A DNA stretch of 64,000 nucleotides from Trichoplusia ni (GCF_003590095.1 NC_039478.1:6448001-6512000), one strand, 5' to 3'. Numbered from the stretch's first letter, positions 21,928-34,099 are shown. Made by a program: numbers and translations. Notes: a model not told the origin generated them from the letters alone.

Positions 21928-23462
21928 TAGATTACATAAACATTTACATTGAGTCGGAATCAAACAGTTGCCAGTTGAACTTACTCTAAAAACCGAAATT
22001 ATTTTCGCAAACTATGCATTAAATTTTTATCCATAAAAAACCCTTAGTCTTTACTCCTATGGGCTTTGACGTCAGCGTAAAAAGTCTAGTAAAGACTTTT
22101 TGTTTCATTTTGTCGATCAAATCAGGTCACTAGAACAAAGGTATCAATTTCCGGGGTCCGTGTACATTCTATTCCCTATAAACGGTTCCCAATTTCATTA
22201 AAACTGGGTGCAACGGTACACATTTGCTCACAACTTCGGGGAACGTAGGCGTAAGGGTTTCCGAAAATACAACAGTGACAGTGACATAGTTGATTGATCA
22301 CCTTTAGATCGTATTATAATATTAGATACTCAAGTATTGAGTGTATTACCAAAATAGGTTTGGTACTATGTTAATTTTAGAAACTTTCTGATTGGCAAGA
22401 CTCTGAGTAGTCTATTTACTTAACTAATTGAATATGTAAACACAATATGTACATGCCAATGTTTCTTAAAAATATTCATATGTATCTTTAAAAAATATGC
22501 AAATGTAAAATTTCACTAGTTAAATTCTATTACACGTTACAATTCTACTTTACAGAACATACTGCCATCTATTGTAAAAACTTTGCAACGACATCGATGA
22601 TCAATTGACGACTGTCACGACATCTATCAGAATTGCTAAGTACTAATTCTAAATATAGTTATAACATATACCGCTAGATGGCGTTATAATGTTAATCTTT
22701 AATAGCATTTTGGAACTTATAATCAATGATTAGAGAGATAGATATTGAAACAAATTTTCTCGTACAAATTTACTTTACTTACGTTGGTAAATAATATTCT
22801 GATATTTAAAAAGCTTAAATTATAATGCTACCTACATCAAGAGCTGCTTATTCGAGCAACTTCAACAACAGTTTAATTGTCTTTTGAAACACGTTTTAGC
22901 TTTGGATTAATTACTAACATGGGACTAAGACATAGCTTAAAAGTTTGTTTTGTTTCGAAATTTTGCGGATTTGCTGAAACGACGCGCATTAACCTTGGGT
23001 TATTTATGAGACATTAGGAGGTCGGGATTGTTGGGAATTCGCGTATGCTGTCGCTGTTATGTGATTAGGGCTTTATGTTACAAGCAATAACAGTGAGTGT
23101 TTAAAAAAATATCATAAAATCTTTATATAGTTAAGTGTAATAATAACACCAGTCCGTAAATGTCAATGTGTTTCCTTTCAGATAATATAATATTCTTCGA
23201 TTATCAGACATCATTTTTCTTTAAATTTTTCTTTTTTATTTTAAATCCAACCGTCCTCTTTTGTTTTATCCCACGCATTATCAGCCTGCCGTTACAAACG
23301 CAAAATAAAACGACACCTTCAAACCAAATGATAACGTATTTCAACCCCTCCGTATCATTACCGAATTCAAGTTAATCACCAAATTGTTATACTACCCCCT
23401 ATTACTCATACACATGTACTTTTGATTACGTACCTACACCTAACTCTCTTAGAAGTACTATG
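21928..23462. other. AT-rich intronic stretch
   Basis: No supported gene. A perfect 9-bp hairpin (AAAAAGTCT / AGACTTTTT) lies at 22080-22102. An acceptor-like TTTCCTTTCAG at about 23169-23179 precedes a 71-codon frame (23160-23375) made largely of Phe codons before a Ser/Asn/Thr-rich end. I do not call it. Confidence 0.5.
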
Positions 23463-23470
23463 AATGCCGG

Positions 23471-23525
23471 TGTGGGAAAGAGATGGCGCTCTACGCCGCA
23501 GTACGCTGTCACTTTCCCACACTGC
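23471..23525. repeat. Short hairpin repeat (TGTGGGAAAG family), copy A
   Basis: The left arm is TGTGGGAAAGAGATGGCG (23471-23488). The right arm is CGCTGTCACTTTCCCACA (23504-23521), which pairs with four mismatches across a GC-rich loop (CTACGCCGCAG). Related right arms occur at 28262, 33136 and 56776, so this is a dispersed family. Confidence 0.55.
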
Positions 23526-23799
23526 ATTATTTCTTTAAGAGATGGTGATAGTTTTCGGGTAATTCGGAATGTCGTTATCTTCAATGTAACGGAACGAAGG
23601 AATTCTCACGATATGCCTCATTTATTTAATTAAAAGGATATAGATCCGGTTAGTTAAATATATTGAACATCTGTGACTGTATGCTACATGACTCCTCATA
23701 TTGAATTATTGACGTCGCATTTCATAATTCATTTAGTTTTAGGGCTGTTTCTTATTCTTTTCTGTGTCATTAACTAAAAACATTAATTTAAAAGTTGAC

Positions 23800-24010
23800 T
23801 GTTCTGTTGGTCTCGTAGCTAGTGACCGTTATACCAGAAGTCTTGGATTCGATACCCAAGCGGGACAATTTTTTTAAAGACCTTCATTTTTCTGTGTCTG
23901 GGTGTAATTTACCTATGATATGTAGGTGATTGTAAGTTGTAAGTATTGTAAGTATGTTTAACAGTTGTTTAGATAACACTAGGCTTGCTTAGATTGATTT
24001 TTGGAATATT
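23800..24010 (+). mobile_element. tRNA-derived SINE, second family
   Basis: GTTGGTCTCGTAGCTAGTGACC carries the A box, and TTGGATTCGATACCC (B box at 23845-23856) follows at tRNA-like spacing. The body continues with GCGGGACAAT, then TGTGTCTGGGTGTAATTTA, which is typical of a common lepidopteran SINE. The 3' end is set by eye. It differs from the 10711 family in both head and tail. Confidence 0.65.
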
Positions 24011-24084
24011 AAATTATTGTATTAATATGTGCTTTTAAAGTTTCTAAGGACTAAACGTTGTTCAACTTTTCCATTTTCTTTCAT

Positions 24085-24145
24085 ACCATCCTTTTCTCAA
24101 GGTCGGCTTCCAGTCTTACCGGAATAAGTACAGTATTTATATGGC
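24085..24145 (+). repeat. Fragment of the GGTCGGCTTCCAGTCTAACCGG repeat
   Basis: AAGGTCGGCTTCCAGTCTTA at 24099-24118, followed by CCGGAATAAGTACAG, matches the core of a very common lepidopteran repeat. A longer copy of that repeat is at 51700-51812. Only about 60 bases are recognisable. Confidence 0.5.
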
Positions 24146-24639
24146 CGCCAAAGCCCATTTAACTTTTAAATTAAAATTTACAATTTCTTTGTTCCCAATT
24201 AAGTAAAAGTAAACGGATTCGAAATTCTGAGTTGCCTTGAGACACAAAAGTGGGGGAAATGTAATATAGACCTAATTTAAAAAAAGGTACTGGCCTATTA
24301 CAATTAAACTACAGAAACAAAAAGATTTTTTTCTTTCTTAAAATTTAATTATCTTCTAAGATTCTCTCCTTTTGAGTTGTACAGTGTACACCATGATTAT
24401 AGAGACAGTGGTCTACGAAAATCAACCTTAATGTTTAACAATAAAGTCGTTATTGGCTTGTTACCATAACGTGTTGTTTACTGGACTGTACCAGTAACGA
24501 CCGGCGCGATAGGAAATTAAGATGTTTCCACAAATCGAAGGAACAAAACAACGTCACTTGACTCGTATCCGTTTTGGCTTCACCTTTTTGTAAGATCTGT
24601 TCTTCACAATTTGAAGAAGAAAAATCTTTTTCCAGGCTA

Positions 24640-24810
24640 AATATGACATCAACATTATTCCACAACACTCCCATGCGTTGAAAGAAAACATCGTGAGATT
24701 CATGAGGAAACCTCGATTCCAAATATTGGAATCTGAAATCGCCAACCTGCAGTGAGTTCGCGTGGTGTTCAAATCCCAAACCTTCCCTTTAAGGAAAAAG
24801 CCATGTGCTC
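24640..24810 (+). repeat. Lepidopteran LINE-type 3' repeat (second copy of the 1796 family)
   Basis: CGTGAGATTCATGAGGAAAC (24691-24710) leads to GCCAACCTGCAGTGAGTTCG (24741-24760), then TGGTGTTCAAATCCCAAACC, CTTTAAGGAAAAAGCC and ATGTGCTC. This is the order of parts in the common repeat 'CATGAGGAAACC..CCAACCCGCA..GCGTGGTGGACT..AAACCC..GAGGAGACCCGTGCTC'. A 109-codon minus-strand frame covers this repeat and is not a gene. Confidence 0.6.
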
Positions 24811-25069
24811 AAAAAACATAGGCAGGTATTATACATATATTTCTTTTAAGTACCTTACCATTCACAAAATTAATAGTCTCTATCATCACGCCTCGTAGTT
24901 CCAAAGAATTCAAACATCCTTAATTTCTTTTTTAGTATAGTAATTCACGAAACCCTTAAAAGAAATTGGCTTTAAAAGTCATTTCCTTTTCGAATAGCGC
25001 GAAGAAAAAAATCACACCCACCTGGTTAGGCGCGTGGCAGCGCCTTCCGGTGGCTCCCCTTTAAATTAA

Positions 25070-25120
25070 CCAATCAAATTCAAAAAGTGCTTACACCCTT
25101 GAGGGATGTGTATATAAATA
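25070..25120 (+). promoter_or_regulatory. Promoter: CCAAT box and TATA box
   Basis: CCAAT lies at 25070-25074 and TATATAAATA at 25111-25120, 41 bp apart. A GC-rich patch (GCGTGGCAGCGCCTTCCGG) is just upstream at 25032-25050. A start near 25141 would give a leader of about 140 nt before the ATG at 25279. No canonical Inr is visible there. Confidence 0.45.
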
Positions 25121-25278
25121 ACGTGTTCGTAATTTGGTAGGGTTATAGTCTTTACCGGTTTGTTTTCTTTATAATTTAATAAGGAGGCGCGTGTCGGATG
25201 TCCGATTGTGTGTGCTCAGGAACTGTAACGTTGTTACAAGTTTTTGTTGTTTCAAATAATATTGTATGTCGGTGAATT

Positions 25279-25325
25279 ATGAACGAGTCGGAACTGGTTG
25301 ACAGATGTTTGTATCCTATAACAAA
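25279..25325 (+). CDS. Alternative first coding exon candidate, product unknown
   Basis: The ATG at 25279 (A at -3) opens 15 codons plus 2 nt before AAA|GTACGT (GT at 25326). The peptide is MNESELVDRCLYPIT plus a split Lys or Asn codon. An in-frame TGA at 25273-25275 closes the frame upstream. The phase at the donor is the same as in exons 12041-12248 and 46996-47021, so it could feed the same downstream exon under its own promoter (25070-25120). The 5' UTR would begin near 25141. No family recognised. A short frame ending at a donor is easily found by chance, and the support comes from the combination of TATA, CCAAT, start context and phase. Confidence 0.4.
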
Positions 25326-26758
25326 GTACGTAAAAACTTTGTAGTTCATTTGAATCAAATTATCAATTTAAAACGCAATTATTTATGTTAATTTTATGCT
25401 TGAAAAAAAAAACTTCTATGAAACGTAAACCTAGTTTAAGTTTCAAAATATCTTTTAGATAGATACGTGCAAAACCGTTTGAGAGCAAGCAAAAGCTTTC
25501 AACGAACTTTTTTATTTTGTATCTAAGTTAAACTAGCTTCTTTTACGATTAAACTTTTTATCGTTTTAGCATCGGTATTGCGACGGCATCGTGTCAGATT
25601 TGGAGCAAGATTTATTGCATTTAATTCAGAGCGTAAAGGGTTTAAAAAATATGCCCTTATTGTTATATGAAGAGGTCTTTTGTTGTAATATCAGCTCTTT
25701 ATTTACGATAATGCACAATTTTCACGGACCATTTATCGTTGACTATCGGTTTATCGCGTTACTTTAACTGCGCACGAGCATTGTGTTCGAAATTTAAGTT
25801 TTTGGCGCTTTTAAAGCGTCAAATAAATTTGCCAAGTTTAGGTGTTGTTTGTGCAGCTTTCGTTTTGGAATTGAACTGAACACATATTGTGTTTCTTTTT
25901 TTACAAAAATATTTCGTAGTTTTATTTGTGTTTTTTGCTATTTTAAGACAACAGCTATAACTTTGGGCATATAAAATGATTGTTTACCCTGTACTTATAT
26001 TTACAATGAGGACGTACTTAGTTTTTGACCGCCTTCAAAAAGAAGAAGGTTGTAAATTACCTCAGAACACTTGCCTACTACATATTAAACAGCAACGCAC
26101 TTTGTTAATTTCAAAGGCTTAATTTGCTTATAATTAGTATCGGATCCCGACACTTGAGAATCAAACAATCCACGTTAATTACAACGATGTATACCAGATG
26201 CGAACCCGTTTTCTATCAAAACTTTCAAAAGGTATTTATTTACATAAACAGTGGATAAAAAGTTTATTTTATTAAACACTGCAACAAATAATGTATGCAA
26301 ATTGTATCCAATTTATTCATTAGATGCATGGACGCGGTGGCCAAACAAGAAACTGTAAACATTATTTTAGACTCTAAATAACAGGGTGGTTTTGCATAGT
26401 TTTTAATTATAATGAAGCGGTTTAGGCAACCCTAAGTAAAGAACAATGGGAGGATTATAAGCACTACTTTAATTGAGGAGTTGTGACTTAGTATTAGATT
26501 ACTTGACACTTAAATTAACCACTTAATTTTCAGCTTTGAAGTTGTCACGAACTTTTTGGTTTCTACAAAAAATAACTTGCATTTCATTCATTAGGGCTGT
26601 CACAATACAATATGACGCAGTATAAGTGTCATTTTAATGGGCAAAATGTAAATATTGACTTGCGGAAATAAATTGTCACTGACTTTTTTCTAATTATCTT
26701 TTGTTTTCAATAGTTCGAAGCTTCCTTAACTTAAAAATGGAACAAAAAAAGTGTTTCA
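25326..26758. other. AT-rich intronic stretch
   Basis: No exon that I can support. An acceptor-like TTAATTTTCAG near 26524-26534 is followed by a frame of about 19 codons with no good donor. Confidence 0.5.
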
Positions 26759-26982
26759 TCAACATATACTTATATTATAAAGAGGAAATATTCGATTGTT
26801 TGTTTGACACGAATAGGCTTCGAAACTACTGGTCCGATTTGTAAATTTTTTTTTCCGCTGAACATAGGCTATAATTTATTTCAAAAATATTAGGGTTCCG
26901 TAAGAAAATAGCGATATTGTAGCCCAAGGTGTCATAACTTATATCTTCCAAAGACACGAACTAAGTCACGGGCAACTGCTAG
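26759..26982 (+). mobile_element. Diverged non-autonomous Helitron
   Basis: It starts TCAACATATACTTATATTAT and ends GGGCAACTGCTAG, again between A and T. ACTACTGGTCCGATTTG near 26826-26842 matches the body of the younger copies (ACTACTGGTCCAAATT). The middle differs (TTAGGGTTCCGTAAGAAAAT), so it is an older or different subfamily. Confidence 0.6.
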
Positions 26983-28228
26983 TTTCTGTATAATTTGAAT
27001 TCTGGGCTTTTGTAAACTAAAACATTGTATCAATTGAATAACCCGATTGCACTTTAGTATTTTTTTGTTTCAAATTGTCTGTTAAAACACTATCATTGTT
27101 TGATAAGACCGCATTTCAACCGAAACAACAGCTACAAATAAATGCCGAAACAAAGCTCTGTTTGATTTGCCGGCTCACGTACTCTATTCATAAAAGGGTT
27201 AGTTCTGAAGCGATAAAAAATGTATTTACAATGTATTTTTTGCAAACATCAATACATTTTGCGGTATAACAATAGTACTGTTCAATATTCGTATCATTTT
27301 TACATTAAGTGTTTTTTTTTGTTGTTTTTAAAACAGTTATTGGAAGTGCCACTGTTATTACTGACCGACAAATTCAATTTCGTATCGTGAAATTTGATCT
27401 GACAGAGCATTTCTACCTTTTTTCCTTGTATTGGGCTACATTTTCGATCATAACTGGTAGTAAAATTATCATAAAGGAACCAGAGAATTTGTTTAGTGTT
27501 TAAGAGATATTGGTGTTATAAAAAAAATACGTTATTTACGTATATCTTTTCAATAATGTAATAATCTAGCCAGAAAGATGTCTTAGATGGTGACTACCAA
27601 TAACTATTTCATTTGGTTAGCTACTTAAAAATACGATTAATATTCTTGGCTCTTTTAAAACAAACACATTAAATAAATAAGCGACTGATATATTTTCGAC
27701 GCGTTTTTGTTACATTGAGTTAAACTGTTAAATGGTCCAAGATTATTTACCTTTTTTAAATTTACATCATAAAAAGTAGTCGTAGTAGTTTGAAGAAAAA
27801 GTTTGAAAGTATAAGTATAGTATGCTACTAAGATGAGATAGATGAAAGAAAACAAACACCAATTAGCGCTTGATAGCAACAAAAAACTGGAATACTTAAC
27901 ACACACTTAAAGTACCCAGATCAAAACCTTCCTTTCTTTGAGAAAACCAGTCTCATATATCAATTGTTTGTAACTTTAATGACCTTAAAAATGCTGTTCA
28001 CATGCATTCTTGCAATTTCATTATCTCTTACTAATTCCATTGTAACAATTAGCATCGTTTCAACTTTACTAATTACGCCTCTATTATAACGGCTACAAGT
28101 CATTGTTTGCAAAAAAAAATGCAGCAAAAACACCGCCAAATTACTTCTAGTAACACTTTTCTAGAACAAACAATGTAAAAAATCCAGACCACTACCACCT
28201 TACCTCAAAGGTATGATGTTGCAGATAT
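26983..28228. other. AT-rich intronic stretch with one open frame after an acceptor-like site
   Basis: TTTTTAAAACAG with AG at 27335-27336 is followed by a 55-codon frame ending in TAA at 27501-27503 (see findings). No poly(A) signal or partner exon supports it. Confidence 0.4.
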
Positions 28229-28284
28229 CTAAGCGAGATAGCGCCCTACATACCGACGAGCGGTGTCTCTTTTTCACAACTGCA
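28229..28284. repeat. Short hairpin repeat, copy B
   Basis: AAGCGAGATAGCGCCCTAC forms the left side. TGTCTCTTTTTCACAACTGC at 28264-28283 is the right arm shared with copies A, C and D. The pairing of left and right arms is weak in this copy. Confidence 0.45.
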
Positions 28285-31200
28285 AAAATATTACATTAAG
28301 TGATGGTAGTATGCCCACTGTGCTAATATGTAAATGTGTACAAATTAATACCGAGTTTTAATTTGGGGGTATTTTTTTCTCACAATCAAAACAAAAGTTA
28401 ATGTCGATTGTAGGGTTATTGCTATTGTTTAACACCTTGGCCTGTGTTTCGAATATAAATGCTTTTATTGTGAAATATTGTTCTAAAGAATGTTTTAAAC
28501 TGCACTGACTTTTGTGGTGGGACATTTGACACAGCGTGTGGTTTCTTAATATTATTGTTCAGTACTTAATTAAAATGTGGCAACCCCTTCCTTGGTTTAA
28601 AAAAATCCTGTTAAGTTAACTTTACTGTAATTCAAATTCAAATAGTTACAGAAATCGTCATCTAAGCTAACTGTTTACGGTAGTAAAAATAATAATACCA
28701 AAACTACACAATTTAATTAAATTAATACCGTAGTTAATCAATAGTAACCCCTTCATTGAGCGTTTTGTAATGTAAATTATTTACAAAAATAATACTTTTG
28801 ACTTTAACACGGCGTCTGTCACTCACTGACAACAACAAATGTCAAAATGTAAATCAGTTTTTTTTTTAAAGAAGCGACGGTATTCTTTGTTATGCCAATT
28901 CCGTTCCCTCTGCGTTCGAAATGACAATGATAATGAACATAGTGCCCACAAAATGTTTGTGTTATTTCTGGGTTATGGCGCTATTATTCATGTAGTACCA
29001 AAACATTGACTTTCCTGGGCATTTCGTATGAATAACATAGTAATACTAAGATAGCAATGATTGAAAGTTAGTTTATTTAATAATCATACGTATATTTGAC
29101 GTTTTGCGAAGAGAATTAAAAAAATTGGTAATATTGAAAGGAATATAAATAAGTACTGCAATTTTCCTGTAACTACAAAACTAGGAAGAAAAAAATATTA
29201 AAAACAAAACACCGTGACGAACTACGAATATAACTAAAAAAACGGAACAGGCAGCATACAAAAAAAATAACTCAGTTGTCAAATTTTTATGATTTATTAT
29301 TTTCTCTGCAAATAATAATACGCGCGGACACCCCTAAAACTTTCGACGTACCGATCCAAAATACATCGAAAGGTCGGTAAGGGCGCGTGCACATTGTCAC
29401 CGCGCATGATAGATTGCTGTCATATTCAAAATCACCTTTAGATATGTAAATTAACATAATGTAGTACGTTCGTAGCATATTGTCACCAGCAATGTTCCGA
29501 GGGCCTACTCTCAAAAGTAATAATAAGAATAACGTTTTATTTAAAAATAATTTGTCATGTCGTAATGGAATTTAGTTCCGAATGTTACAACTTTTTGCAG
29601 TTGAAAAATAACTTCATCGATATCATATCTATTCGTATCATTGTCACTTAACAATACATCGATCACAAAAAGAACTCGATTGATTGACACCTCCTTTCAC
29701 TCGGTGATCGATAAGCAATCGAATAGGGTTGGCTGTTAATCCGTTAATAGTTTAAAAAAGCAACTAATATTAAAATAATAATCCCAAATCTGTAACCAAA
29801 TATAGATATCACTTTCATTTTAAAATGAAAAAAGGAATTACAATTGCAGACTATTTATTAATTATGATTAATGGTAATGCATTCTTCCATTTACGATTCA
29901 TGATTTTCGGTATTTGATCTATACCTACGTGTAAAACCCATTAGATGCTTAGTCTCAGAATAGTCTAATTTCTTATAGAAATCCGATTCTTCATCAGTAA
30001 TTGCACTGTTATTTTACTTCAAATACAAACAAAGCACCACATTATCGTTCCTAAAACTCAGTATCGACTAAACATTACTCATAATTACTTATCGATTCAT
30101 TTGAACACAACCACATGCATCGTGTCCAAAAATAAATCGTCACTTATCATATCTCCAAGGCATTCACAATATTGTCCCGTTGTCTCCGCCCAAAAGCCCA
30201 AGCCCGCGCAACCGTCAAAACTTTTATCAAAACCATTCAAACAATTTCAAACCAGTATTAGAAGGGTTGAGCACACAATGGTCGAATCACGTTACATTTT
30301 TTCCTTTTTTTCGATAGTTGGTGTTTTTTAAACCAGTGGGCCGGTTGCTGGCGCCATTCAACAAAATGATTGATGGAACTAATTAATTTTGTCGTACGCG
30401 TGTTTGTCAATGAACTTAGATATTTGAATTCTGAATTTTTACATCTATTGTGAAGATTACAAAAGGTTTGAGTTTTAATTTCGATTCCTTTTTTGACGCT
30501 TGTTTGAATCTGCAATACAATCATGTATTAACATTGGGTTGTGACTGATTTGAAGAGAAGCGTGTACGAGCACCTAACGGGGAATTCGGACGCTCAATTT
30601 TATGCGTGCTGCATTCGTGAACTGTATTGAATTCTTAATCAGACGCAGATTCGCGACATTCGTACGAATTTCCCGTATATTTAAGTGAATATGTTTCTCA
30701 CTCAAAAGTACCAAGTCAGTGATAGCTTTAACACAGCCAAAGGCGCCAATTTGCATCGCTTGCAGTGTATCGTACACTCTGTAAAAACGCGTCAAATATT
30801 TTTCACAAAACAAACAGTGACGCTACGGCGTAAATTGCAACATGTCGACCGCAGTCTCGTGTAGCTTTGTTAGCGGTCGTTTTGAAGCGCACACACGCTA
30901 GAGTCGGTTATCGCCCTGTGCAACATCAGTACTGGAATCAAGTTTGAAATATTACTGTGTTTTGTTGCTGGAAAACAAGCATTAGGTACGCTCTAGTGAT
31001 GTCAATTTACAACCATACTGATTGTAGACTACGTGCATCGTATGTTTTACAATTTTATATTTTTATAGTCATGTTAAAGTGGGAAGAAACAACATATTCA
31101 TATATTATTTTCAGTTTTTATTTAGTAATAGTATCTAAAAAAAATGTAGAAATATTGAATAGTGAAATGAAAAATAAAACATTCCCCATTTTTCTGCGCA

Positions 31201-32049
31201 CTTGGGAAATAGCAATTTTATTCCTTGCAATTATTCAACACCACACTTACGTCTTCAAGAAATAAACATTTAAACGTTTGACCTCTTTTGGCAAGCAGAC
31301 ATAAACCAACTGTTATAAAAGTTTAAAGTTTTCTACCATGAATGAATAAAAGCTGCACTGAAAGAGACTAAACGGTTCTACGACCGGCGGGGAGAAAGAC
31401 GGCGACCTCATTACCTTGACTTTGAGTTAAGAAGGTTGCAGAACTTGCTGATGAAAATCTATTTTTAGAACAGTTTTGTGTAGGACAAAAATAGCGTAAA
31501 ATTGTTTAGGGAGGAAAGGGTTATATTTACGTAGATTTGTGGGCGTTTTGAGCGTTGATGAGAGAATTCTCAACGCAACTATTTCATAATTGTGTACATA
31601 ACACTCTAATTTTAGTCGCTATTTAACCCTGATATCCCATTTCATCCTGTTATACTGCATCGATAAAGCATATATACTGAATAATTCAAAACAAAATTAC
31701 ATTTTATTCCATTTATAAACTCAATTTTGTGTGGACTGTCAAACAAAAGACGGTGTCGAAATACGTCGATAAATCAGGGAATATTTTCCCATCCCTTTTT
31801 TACAGCTGATTTCCATTTTTATCGATTAGCAGGGGTGACAATATCAGTGGCACCTTGAATTTGATTGAAGGTTGAATATTTTTAGATGATCCGTTTAAGA
31901 TATGGGTCATTGCTGGAGCAAGGTAATGTGGAGGTATTAAAAAAGGATGAAACGGCCTGCTCAGGTCTCAATCTACAAAAATATTAAATAAATTAAATTT
32001 TACAAACTGATAAATATTTACAGGTGACTGGTGCACAAATATTTTATAC
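28285..32049. other. AT-rich intronic stretch with a CpG-bearing patch
   Basis: No supported gene. The stretch 29290-29510 has an open 75-codon frame on the minus strand without recognisable domains. The stretch 30570-30985 is richer in CpG than average (for example GCGTAAATTGCAACATGTCG) and ends at a donor-like ATTAG|GTACGC at 30986, so it might be a non-coding first exon, but no TATA or Inr supports it. A cluster of ATCGAT sites lies at 29616-29712. Confidence 0.45.
29616..29712. promoter_or_regulatory. ATCGAT cluster 1
   Basis: Exact ATCGAT occurs at 29616-29621, 29658-29663 and 29707-29712, with CAATCGAA just after. ATCGAT is the core of the DREF and Onecut/Cut recognition sequences in insects. 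Whether any factor binds here is unknown. Confidence 0.35.
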
Positions 32050-32165
32050 TAACTGATGCCTTCGATTTCGTTCGCGTGGATTTCAGTTTACAGCGCGCGG
32101 TGGTCCCCGTTTACCGTAGGAATGAAGGGATAAAATGTAGCCTTGACCCACTATTACAGTCCAGC
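32050..32165 (-). repeat. Decayed lepidopteran repeat (TTCGTCCGCGTGGATTT / GGGATAAAAAGTAGCC type)
   Basis: AACTGATGCCTTCGATTTCG, then TTCGCGTGGATTTCAGTTT, and later GAAGGGATAAAATGTAGCC (32125-32143), follow the order of a widespread lepidopteran repeat. The opening CTGATGCC resembles the CTAGCTGTTGCC end of the Helitron copies, so it may be a related element in reverse orientation. It is strongly diverged. Confidence 0.5.
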
Positions 32166-32433
32166 CTCTAAAATGAAAACACCCAAGACCGCTGTGCACA
32201 TATTTCATTATTTTAAAAAAACAATGCTCAACCCAATTTTCAAAGCCTTAGTCCAGTCTAATTACTCGACAAATGATTCCACAATTCACAAATTATAATA
32301 AGCTTTAATAATTCAATAGAGGGTTCAATTTTATGTGTCTGGTAGCTTCATTAAATGTTAGCCTACGTTTATGATATAATGATTAGTTTACACTAATAAC
32401 GCTCAAAGGTAAAGTTCGTTTGTGCGCGGCGCG

Positions 32434-32456
32434 TGACGTCACGGTTCGTTACGTCA
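32434..32456. promoter_or_regulatory. Two CRE-type sites in a CpG-rich patch
   Basis: A perfect palindromic CRE, TGACGTCA, is at 32434-32441. A second half-variant, TTACGTCA, is at 32449-32456. They sit in GTGCGCGGCGCG-type sequence, rare in this window. CREs bind CREB/ATF bZIP factors. This could be a further promoter: ATG at 32625 followed by 11 coding nt and a weak donor (AG|GTTAAT) would again leave 2 nt over. Confidence 0.4.
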
Positions 32457-32744
32457 CGTTGACTCTTGCTCTGATTTAATTTTATGGTAACGAATTTTTC
32501 AAATTTTTTAATTGTTTCCGTCCGAAAATAGAATCATTTTTTTTTCTTATTCTTTTATTCTTATCTCGGTTGTTTTCTTTTTAATTATGTTATATCTTTA
32601 GCGTTGACTGCCAGCTCGTAAATTATGAGTTGGAGGTTAATAAATAAACCTTTTTACGTTTATCCTTATTATAAAAGAATTGAAATATGATTTTTGGAGT
32701 TATATTTCCTTTTGGGTGTCTTATGGGTGCCATAGATTACTTAC

Positions 32745-32770
32745 CTCCCAAGAGAATTCCTCTATGATTG
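32745..32770 (-). CDS. Candidate 26-nt microexon on the minus strand
   Basis: On the minus strand ACTTTCTCTACAG is immediately followed by 26 nt and then GGGAG|GTAAGT, so strong acceptor and donor signals lie 26 nt apart. Two frames are open, one of which reads IIEEFSWE. In that frame it needs 2 nt from the previous exon and leaves none. That fits the exit phase of candidate exon 63638-63709 and the entry phase of candidate 3109-3338. Spacing by chance cannot be excluded. Confidence 0.2.
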
Positions 32771-33095
32771 CTGTAGAGAAAGTTTTATAAATGAAGATAG
32801 CTTTTCCTGATTTAAATTAAATATTTCTTTTTTTTACTAATAAATAATTTAAATATTAAATAATAATATTGAACGAAAGGAAGTACTATACAATAGCGTT
32901 GATAAACTAGTTTCTAATGTAATCCAACCCTGTTAAGGATATACTAAGACATTCTATTCGCAGATGGGTGGAGTGAACATAATAATAGAAATGGACATCC
33001 GGTCAATTTTAAATGTACAATTAAATGCAATATGATCAATTGAATTTATTCTATTGCATTTAAGTCCAGCGGCTGTTAAAGCAAGAATATTGACA
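32771..33095. other. AT-rich intronic stretch
   Basis: Nothing recognisable apart from A/T-rich low-complexity runs such as 32829-32870. Confidence 0.5.
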
Positions 33096-33160
33096 TTGCG
33101 AAATTAAAGCGAGATGGTGAATTACATTTCGCGTAGCTGCGTCTCTTTCCCACAACGGTG
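33096..33160. repeat. Short hairpin repeat, copy C
   Basis: AAAGCGAGATGGTG (33107-33120) and GCGTCTCTTTCCCACAAC at 33139-33156 are the two sides. The right arm is the best preserved of the family. Confidence 0.5.
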
Positions 33161-34099
33161 ACGTAATACTGTAAAACCTCATAAAAGCACAGGAAGCAGA
33201 TGTAACTTATTACAATTGTAACATAGCATAATACCTACAATTAAGTGTTTGTCAATTTGAAGGACATACGTCAATGGTAACAACCGTTGGCAAGAGAGAG
33301 TTAATGGCTGCATACTGAAAATTTAGTTGCTTTAAAGTGTCATGCTGTCTCTATCAATATAATATAATATATCATTATAGTAACAGAATGACTTCAAATG
33401 TCTTATTCGCGTACAAAAGTGTATCTTCTTAATACTGCAAAGCAGCGCAACATAAGTTAATGATATTCCTAATTGCCAATCTCTGGCAAGTGGCACAGAG
33501 CAGATAACGATAGAAGAGAGGGAAGAAGGCATTTTTATTTGGACACCCATATCCTCGGGGAGAAGGCAGATAGTCACCAAACGCGGGAAACGGTGCATAG
33601 TGGTTAAGTTTAGTCCGTAAGTAGACGCTTACTGACAAAATCGAGCGTATTTTGCGTTTATTTGCTGCTTGGCAATGCATAACAATTAGTCAGGCACCAA
33701 GAGAAAGAGACCTTATAAAAACTCTGTCACTTCTAAAGTCATTTAAATGACAGAGGAATTAAGAGACTAACGATACCTTAAAACTGATTGCCATTTCAGA
33801 ATCTCTCCCAAAAAGTACCAGTTTCTGTAAGCAAACTCAGCACTCTTATAACAACAAAATAATTCAATTGGAATACCCATCTAGTCCGTGCGGCCTGGAA
33901 GCCACTAAAAAATGCATTACTGAACACTGACACTTTCAGGTCAATTTCAGTTTAAGTTAGATTTAGATTGAATTTAGTTGACTTGGAATGAGGTCAGCGG
34001 CTACTAAGTTACAAATATAATAAGGTAAATAATGTTGGGACTCTACAAGATCTGTTGCTATGTTAAGGTTTATTTTGCGTAAAATCATTATTTTAGAAG
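33161..34099. other. AT-rich intronic stretch
   Basis: Two overlapping minus-strand frames of 80-90 codons (about 33332-33680) are open but show no domain that I know. They may come from an old mobile element, given the LINE end just downstream. Confidence 0.4.

Noticed and set aside
24450..24779. Longest open frame of the window (109 codons, minus strand)
   Set aside because: It lies across a recognisable lepidopteran repeat on the other strand, has no domain and no splice signals.
28200..28228. TTTGAG|GTAAGG on the minus strand as a microexon donor
   Set aside because: The only acceptor nearby has a poor pyrimidine tract, and the 25 nt lie in a hairpin repeat.
30957..31265. 102-codon frame on the + strand
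   Set aside because: It begins with GTG, not ATG, and is rich in Ile, Phe and Tyr, as expected from AT-rich DNA. No domain.
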